From: Tamarix chinensis
Taxonomy: Eukaryota > Streptophyta > Magnoliopsida > Caryophyllales > Tamaricaceae
DNA length: 64,000 nucleotides
Assembly: GCA_030549775.1 (NCBI GenBank)
Contig: CM060174.1
Location: 50,359,707-50,423,706 of the forward strand
Reading direction: 5' to 3'
A model generated the notes under the pieces. That model was not told where the DNA came from, did not search any database, and was given only the letters and a program-made list of their open reading frames with translations. The translations under genes and the position numbers were made by a program. Below, piece after piece: positions 52,201-61,200 of this stretch (position 1 is the first letter of the stretch; each line of letters starts with the position of its first letter).

Positions 52201-55200
52201 ACTTGTAGTCCTACTTCCATTGCTTGTTGCCAAACACTTATGTTCCATTGTCCTCTTACAAGAGGAAGAATTAGGATCTGAAGACAAAATAATGGACGAT
52301 ACCGGGTTTTCAAAGCCATACCATTTGGAGGTTTTGATATTTGAGTGCTATGATGGAGAGAAGGTGGTTCTTGGATGTTGTCAAGAGCAAGATCAATTAT
52401 CATATTGGGATCACTAGAGGCTGCAAGTGGGGCTGAATTATATTCTAGCATCGTTGCATGATGTTTTTTGTAAACCAGTCCTAGCTTGAATATCTCATTT
52501 AGGTAAAGAAGGATGAATAGTCATTGAAGGCGATTCCAAAGTGGTAGAAGTGAGGAATTAGAATCGATTTTCAAAGAAAATGACATTTTGAGAGATGTGT
52601 TTTTTTTTTGAATAAAAGGTTCATATCAAATATATCCTTTGTGATTTTCTACATATCCAAGGAAGTCACATGGTTGATTGAATAGTGAGTTTTGTCCTCT
52701 CATGGAAAATCATTGAAAGAGGAGTAATTTGAAGGAAAATAAAAAAGTCAAACAACTGTAGAATGATTATGTAAGGTAGGGACAGTAGTATCATGTTATA
52801 GTGTTCTCACATTATCAAGGTGGCGATTTTACTGCTAAACTACCACAATCTTGAAGAAAAGTTTGGAAAGTTATGGCATATATTCCCCCTTCCCAAACAG
52901 ATTGTAGAATTTTAATTTTTGCAGAAAATTAAAAAATTGGATCTTTATGAGAGTGAAAAATGTTTTAAGAATAGAAAACGCCTCACTTTTAGATCGAAGA
53001 AAATCAATCTAAGTGGAACGACTATATTCATCGATGAATGTTACAATATTTAAAATGTTTGTCACTATGTATTGTGTCATTGAAGAATGACGTGAAGGAA
53101 ATGGAAGTATTTACTTTTGCCAATTTTGCTAGTGTGACAGTCAAACATAATTTCAAGAGAGAATTTTTAGATTTGAGTAAAAGTACATTAGGATTTGGAT
53201 GCCCTAGACGTTTATGCTATACTTTACTGTCTGAAAAAATAAGCAGTTTGCAACATTCGATAATGATGCGGGAACAAAGGATAATGATATTGGTTTTGGA
53301 GGGCGGAGGATGGAGAAGAGGAAAGAGACCCCCACTTTAGGTCCTTCCGCGATCATCTTCTTGAATGCTCAATACTGCACGGCACAATCATACTGTGATT
53401 GTCAACCAATAAACCTGCTGAAATAAGGTTTGTTGATAATGCAGGAGGCAGGACATTATTCAAAGATGAATAGTCTCTATTGGCAATATGAATCCTAATC
53501 TTGCCATCATATTTTTTTTACTTTAATAAGAGGATTTACCGAGTCGATCATGTGGTTAGAGGGCCCTGAATCAAAATACAAAGGCTCAATCATATTTCAA
53601 AAGCATATGCAAAAGCTACAATGTGTTGTATCATTGCATGGGTAAGAGTAGGCCGTTGAACAACATAATCATTTGGTGCAGCAACAAAACCACCGGTAGA
53701 ACTAGTTGTTACATTGAAAGCACTCTGTTTATTTAGGACAAATGGAGCATTCTTTGATACTGTGTCCGGGTTTCTTATAATAGTTGCAAAAATTTTTGGT
53801 ACAATAAGATTCCATGTTATCAAACCCTTTGCAAATATGACATTGAACATTGTTCATATCCTTGCCTTTGTGTTTCACTTGGGTTGTGTAAGCAGTTGCA
53901 GTAGTTACCAAAGCGACGACAACTTCTTGTTCCATAGCTTCTTTTGTGAGCATGTGTTGTTCTTCACAAAAAAATTACACAAGCAGTCATTGAAGGAGGG
54001 AACAAGACAATGATTCATTAGACTAGGCTGAAGTGTGTCAAAATCATAATGCTATTGCATAAGGAACTGATCTCTATGGTTGGTTTAATGGACAGATTGC
54101 ACATCAATCAGACTCAATTCAGGAACTCTACATAGACTATGTCAGTGTAATCAGTCCCAGTAGCTTGAAAAGTAGTATAAAATCTAATAATAGAGAGACT
54201 TCCCTGTGTAAAATTTGCTTGGTGAAGTTTGAGTTGAAAACGTCAACCAATGCTGTCATGATGATAAACTTTCTTCAAATATTTCCACATTTCAGCAGCG
54301 GTGCTATATAGATGTAAGTTCAAGATGATTTGAGATTCAACTGATACCTTTGCATCTTTAATCTCCTATTTGGCATATTTCTCCTTTTCTTTCTCTTTGT
54401 TAGGTGTTGTAGCAGTACCATCTATATACTCCTAGAGTCCCTCTCCTTTGACAGTCAACTAGAATTGACATTCCTAGGAAGTATAACTCTTCCCATTAAA
54501 ACAAATACATGGGATCTTTGATTTATCAGAAGACATGGTGGATTCAAGAATAGAGAATTTTAGAGACAAGACTAGAAATCTAGGTGACTGGAAAATTAAT
54601 CAAGACTAAGAAATTAAGGGCTCTGATACCATGACAATTCCGTGAATATGTATATTTTATTGAATGTATTTTTTGTTGTATATATAGTACCTATATATAT
54701 ATATATGTACAACTTAGCCTACTAGAAGATAAATTAGGCATCAACTTAGCCTCAAATAAAAATAAAATAACCTCTTTTTAAGCTATACAGTTACCAAATA
54801 TGGCTAATAAATGCTTGTTCAAATTCTAATTCAAATGCTATTTATAAGTGTTCATTCAAAATCATGCTAATTCAAATGTTGATCTAAATTCTAATTCAAA
54901 TGTTGGCTATGATTAATTGTTGATCTAAAAGCCAATTTCTTGACAATATGAATTGTTAGCCTCGTAGCTATTTATACAACCCATCCTATAGTGTTGGCCA
55001 AATTCCTTTCTTGAGCTAGAGAAGGATGACCTAATTAGAATAATTCCCCACATTAGATGCAATATTGTGATGCAAAATATACTCCACCCCATCATCGGGC
55101 TTGTACCTTGATCCTAGTAGCTTATTAGAAACCAATTCCAAATACTTGTGGCTATACCTATTCCCGTAGGTCTAATTGTGCTATTTAGATATTACTTATC

Positions 55201-58200
55201 TTTATTTGTCATTAAGTATCTTATTACTCGTTTAAGTATTTAGTGTATCCTTGCATCAAAGCCCAAACTTGATCCCAAATGTCAATTTGACGTTTTAGAT
55301 CACTGTTCACGATTCAAAGCCCCAATTTGAAAACCCCTAATCTAAAACCCCTAGCTCCCCAATTAAAACCCTAACCTTAGCCACCACCTTCACCAACAGT
55401 TGTCACACCCCACCAACGATCGACCTTCGTCGGGACACTCCCTCACCGTCGCTGTTAACCTTAACCGATAGCCATTGCTACATCTACAAAGTTCTCATGC
55501 ACTTCAATTCTGCAAGTCTCAAATTGTTGCCAGATCTAGAACCTTAACCCTAACTCCAATCGACCCCCCCACACACAACCCTCGCCCCACTGCTTCTCTC
55601 TCTTTTGCTGTTGACCAACGACGAGCAAAAAGGTGACACACCATATTAAGGGCATATCTGTTGTCGAACCACCACAATGAGCTACAATAGTCACAACCAT
55701 TGTCGATCTCTACCTTATCACCTTCAAGTGAGCCTCGCGAGAACCCAGTCGTCGTCGCTGGCGGAGTTTCAGTAGACGTTAAAGCTTATTGCCTCTGCTA
55801 ATTCTCGGTGCACGTTAGTATTCAAGGGAACATTCATTCGTTCTCAATAGTTAGTATTGTTTTACCTTTTATTAGATTTTGCTTTACTTTGAATGGGAAA
55901 AAGCATCAACTAGGTGTTTGGGCTGTTTAAGGTTTCAGATTAAAGATTAGGCTCAAAGGTTCAGGTCAAAACTAGGTGCTGGTTTAGTTTATTTGTCTCA
56001 AGTCTGCATTTTTAGGTCTACCTACTGCAAAAAAACCCCTCCCCACAAACAAAAGCATCTCCTCCACAACAGTTGTTTATGCCAGGCCCAGGTTATAGCC
56101 CAAAACTCTATGCCAGCTTCCTACTGCTCCTCTATCACCCTCATATATCAGAATCCTTCCTAGGCCTTCAACTGGCTACTGTCAGTAGCTCTAGGGCCAT
56201 GCTAGACTGCCTTCCTGGACGCCCCCTTATAGCTTTTGAATATTGGGATCATTCATCATAAGCTGCTACTATTCTATCCATTCAGGTATTACTTGTTTCG
56301 ATGTAAGGAAGCTCAGGATCATATTGGGGCTGACCTAACATAGGTGTTATTTCAGGCTACATGGGGTAGCGCAAGGAGTTTAATTCTATCAGATGTGTCC
56401 CCAATGCCCTCTTGATCTTAACATGGCAAACATTAGGTCCACATGATGCTCTCCACCATAGGTCAGTCCATGTGTTTGGCTTGATATATAGTTTACTTCT
56501 CCCAAAAAATGCACAAATTTGGGTTCGAAGATGACAGATGGGTGAAGCAAACTCTCTGAGGCCAACTATCTCATACATGACTTAATGTGCAACGATGGGT
56601 CAGACAATCTTAGCTTTCAGCCTCTATGAGCTCTTGGCTGGTTTGGTCACTCGCTGTTCGGAACTGCTAGTTAATTGGAACAGGTTCCTTCTAAATCAAG
56701 CTACTGTGAAGATCATTGCCTGCTGCTCCTTTCCTTATTATGTGCTTAAGGACAAGTAATGTCATGGACCTTAATTGTAGGCTGGGATTACTACTGGACC
56801 CTCCTTGGCTCAATGACCTGTTTTCAATCCTGTTCCGATTCAAGTTCATTAATGCGTAGGTTTTTGTTTCTACTACTTATTAGCAGGCCTTAGTTTATTA
56901 TTTGATTGTATTAAAGTTTGCACGTCTTATTTATTATTGTCCTGTTAAACCCTAGGCTTGCTAAACCTTAGCTTGTAATAAACTATAAATAAGAGGCTAG
57001 AGCCTCAGTAATAAACATTTATTCTCCAGCCATCCCTTTTGCTTTCTTCTCTCTTGTTCTCATAATCTATAACCCTAATTCTAATTCCTCCATATTCATA
57101 ATGAATTTAATTCCCTTCAATTGCCTCAATCCTTTCCCTTGATTTCATCTAATTCAAGAAAAATACTCCTAATCCGATTATGGCTCAAGCTGCTGTAGGT
57201 AATCAAGAGCCTTAGGATCTGGACTATGACATGTTATGCTCTGATTGCAGAGTTACTCATTGCAAACATGTTATCTGAAAGCTTTAGTTCTCACTTATCC
57301 AAAAAAGGGAAAAAAAAAGAAAAAGACGCAAGTTCTTACCTTCACAAATACTTTCCCAATTACCTCATAAATGTAACCACTCTTTTGTTCTCTATTCCGT
57401 CCAACCAGACTATATGCAGGGCTCAACACTATATCTGCCCATTTAGAGACAGGATTTCTTATGAAAGCGGAATTACACAATGTCAACTAGCTGAAAGATA
57501 CAGAAGACAAGTGAATAAGATGAAGAATGAAAAGTTAGAATGTAATTGGTTATCTCTCCTTCATGGTTCTTGGGAGAGTTCATCCTTTACTATATTACTT
57601 TGATGTAACCAAAGCATGAAACAAGTTTATTTGAAGATGTTTGTTTCTCCACTAGAGGAGATGGATGTGAGATTTGTGGACACGGAAACAAGAGTTGGAC
57701 TGTGAGCTTGTGATGTGAAGGAATCTGTCTGATGCCTCCATTTGATTAGGGTGAAACTGAATCCTGTCTGGGAGAATTAAGCTAGCCTTGATGGGCTTGT
57801 GCACCCAAAAGTAAAGCTAGTTGTTAGGTTTTGGAACGCTTGAATCCCAAGGGTTCAGCAAGTATGAACATAAGTTATTGGTCCCATGCTTAGTTTTTTG
57901 TAATGAGTATAGTGAAGGTGTTACAATTTTAGCTGATATACCAAACAATGTAATATAATCTGTCTATGCTATCTAAATTGAGATATCTATATCCTATATT
58001 ACTGGTCACCTTGAATTGATTTGTAGATATTGTAATATTTAATGATAAAAAACATTTTTTTTTTAATTTGTTCTCTTACATTTCTGTTTACTCAAGTCTT
58101 TTGGGTCAAGTCTAATACATACACCAATAATTTTGACAGCTGTCAGCCAATGAAAATGGAGAAGATGGATTTAAAATGTGGCAGAGTTTGGTGAGGCAGA

Positions 58201-61200
58201 CAGAACTAACTGCCCAGTTATGTTCTATAATGAGAGATGTACGAAATGTACGTGGGGGAACCCAGAAGAAAATGCAGAAGCTCAGGCAGCTCCTCACAGG
58301 TCTTTTTAACGAGCTCACCTATTTTGAAGAGGTAATGCATCTTGGTCATGTGTTCTGGAGTCCTGAAAGTGTTCTAGATTAATTGTCTTATTAGCAAAAG
58401 AAATCGTTAATGGTAAATTACATTCTCATTTGTTAGTATCTGATCTGCACAGCCTATACGATCCCCACTGGCTCCAGGACTTCTCATAACTGGGATTTTA
58501 CCAGCTGAATGTGGATTATTTAAAAGTGCATTGCATCCTTTACGGTTAACCTTTCGAACTGCTAGTGGTGAAAGCTGCAAGATTATTTTTAAAAAGGGAG
58601 ATGATATCCGGCAAGACCAATTGGTGGGTAGCAATCATTTCTTGTCCTTTCAAGAAACCTCACCAGTCCTCTTGGATTTCACTTTTTCTTATGTAGTGAA
58701 AAAAGGAAGGATCTGTGTTTTCTGCTTTACTTGAGTTCTTCTCAACTCCATGGTGGTGGTATTATAGGTTATTCAAATGGTATCACTCATGGATCGATTG
58801 CTTAAATTGGAAAACCTTGACCTTCACTTGACCCCTTACGGAGTCTTAGCTACTGGGCAAGATGAAGGGATGCTTGAATTCATTCCATCTCATTCCTTGG
58901 CACAGGTACAAATAACATAGGAAAGTTGCACTTCCTTTTTACTATGTTTTTATTCAAGGATTTCAAATATCTCATGCTGACTTATGGCCTAGTGGCAGTT
59001 ATTAGTCATTCAAATGTTACTGTGCAGCTTAATCCAAAGTATTTGGTGAATTTATTTAGTTCTATGTGATTATCGATGGGAATATCAAGAAGATTTGATG
59101 CCTTATATTTTATCATTGCATTTTGCCATGGCTATGCTTCACCCTAATATCAGAAAATGCATCTCAGCAGCCACCTGTTGTTTCGGGGGCTCCTTCAAAT
59201 TTCTAGTCACAGATGTTCTACGAGTCTTCACTAGGTGTCTGTGTGTCACTCTTATTTGATATTTTCATTACATTAAGTTGGTAATTTCATTTGTATTCAA
59301 TATCCAGATCCTGTCAGAACACCGCACTATTATTGGTTTTCTTCAGAAGCTTCACCCTGATGAGGAGGGGCCATTCGGAATAACAGCTACTTGTCTAGAA
59401 ACATTCATCAAAAGCTGTGCTGGCTATTCTGTTATCACGTATATACTTGGTGTTGGAGACAGGTATCTATGATCTGGATCATCATGATCTTCCCAAATTT
59501 GTACTTACACATCTTGCAATCTACTGAATCACTCCCAATCACTGATAGCTTCTCTTTCTGTTCCTGAGTTGGGGGCATCATAAATCATTACTCTCTGTTA
59601 TTACCCTTAATCAAACGTTTCTACTGTTTACAGCATGTCAGATGCCTTATGTTTCAAATGTGAATAACTCATCCAAGCTTCAATTGTTGCTGCTACATTA
59701 ATCCTTCTTTCTATTATGCATAATTGAAGGCTGATCATCTATAAGATACGAAGTTTAGGATGCCTTATATTAGATTTCTATGTCCTGTTAGAGTGAGATC
59801 TTGTACAAGAATTTTAATAATTACACAAAACTTATGCATTACATGAGACCCGTGCAACTTCTGATATTTCAGTGCTTCTGGTGGATTAATTGGTTCACAA
59901 AAATCTCCTTGCTCCTTGCTGCAGAACCAAATTTGAAATATTGAAGTACTTCAGTCGTAATTACTATATGACAGTTTGGACTTGTTTGTTTGTGATACTT
60001 AAGGAGACAAAATGGGCAGTAGTCTTCTGGGAGAAGGGTATCTGATGGTAAATTTAGTCCTGGCTGGTGTACGAGAATGTCTGGATTGATTAGCTCTGTG
60101 CTTCCTTCTTTATGGCCAATTTTTTTTATTATTACCTTTGCTTCGTGTAATTTTCAAATATAAGACCTCAGGCTTTCCTTGATGCCATTAATGCCAACAA
60201 ATATTTTTGAAAACACAATAAGACTATCTGCCTGCTTAAATGGCTTTGCCGACCAATGTGCCACCCTGTCCGCTTCAGCTCAATTGTATGCTACGTGCAG
60301 AAATCTTCAGTATGCAAACAATAGATGAAGGTATACCTGATAGGAACTTAATTCATTTGGGCTGAGCTGACACTTTTTCATTTTGTACATACAAATATTT
60401 ACTACCCTATTTTGATTACAGAATTTTTGAACAAAGAGTCCTCTGGCATCAGCTGTTCATACAAGCTAAGAGTTACATCTCATGTTCAGTTTAACCGAAA
60501 ATTTGACTCATGTAAATTCAATGTTTGAGGCGCTTAAGAATTGAACATTTATGTCAAGAATACTTAATTGTGCTCAACTAGCTTTGATTCATTAAATGGG
60601 CTCGCCATTTGTTTGTTCATTGCAGTATATATTTGTTTCTGTGGCTGCATCTTATTCTTGTCAACATGTCATTAGGTATGCCTCAGCATGCATCGATCTT
60701 TCTTGTTTTGTAGGCACCTAGACAACCTTCTTCTCACTGATGATGGAAGGCTTTTCCATGTTGATTTTGGTTTTATTTTGGGAAGGGATCCTAAGCCATT
60801 TCCTCCACCAATGAAGCTTTGCAAAGAAATGGTTGAGGCTATGGGTGGTGCTGAGAGGTAATGTTTATTCTTCCTTTCTTAGCTAGATGATCTTTGAGGT
60901 CTCCATTGTACTTCTGTAATTCCATTCCTTAAAGAGGCTATGCTGCGCTAGTTACGGGAATGCATGCCGTTACTTATTAAAAGCAAGATAAATAGTCCCT
61001 ATCAGAAATTTTGACAATAATAGTTGATTGTAAGAGGGATTTCGTTCGAATCTCAGATCCATTCCAAAAATTAATAAGTCAAGATTTTGTAAGAAGTATT
61101 TCATTGCAATCAAGGTTTAACCAATAAGAAAAGGACATAAAATATAGACCGGAAATTTCTCTTTCACAAACCAGTATACTCTAGGCGACATTGACTGCTG

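Larger units (their letters stand above)
46844..54945 (-). mobile_element. LTR retrotransposon D: old Ty1/copia element with two nested insertions
   Basis: LTRs of about 315 bp (46844-47159 and 54632-54945) flank the remains of a minus-strand copia element: gag zinc knuckles near 53740-53840, the reverse transcriptase start near 52140-52260, and RNase H near 47290-47458. The right LTR is the 5' one, since the tRNA-Met primer site abuts it. Without the solo LTR (47459-49837) and the hAT element (49954-51376) the length is about 4.3 kb. The LTRs differ visibly throughout (well above 10% by eye) and the genes are full of stops. ATATG at 54946-54950 and 46841-46845 may be the duplication, if two bases were lost at the left LTR edge. 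Confidence 0.88.
45188..58139 (+). other. VPS34 intron 10 (12,952 bp) with nested copia element
   Basis: Holds copia element D (46844-54945) with two insertions. 45188-46843 has a purine tract (45429-45461) and no assigned element. 54951-58139 contains a CCAACC-rich stretch (55300-55640) like a retroelement leader, an LTR-like segment at 56758-57228, and otherwise no recognisable genes. No lost VPS34 exon is needed, since exons 10 and 11 join directly. Confidence 0.85.

Noticed and set aside
56073..57603. Open frames near the end of intron 10, including one of 125 codons
   Set aside because: No domain, and exons 10 and 11 of VPS34 join directly, so no exon is missing there.
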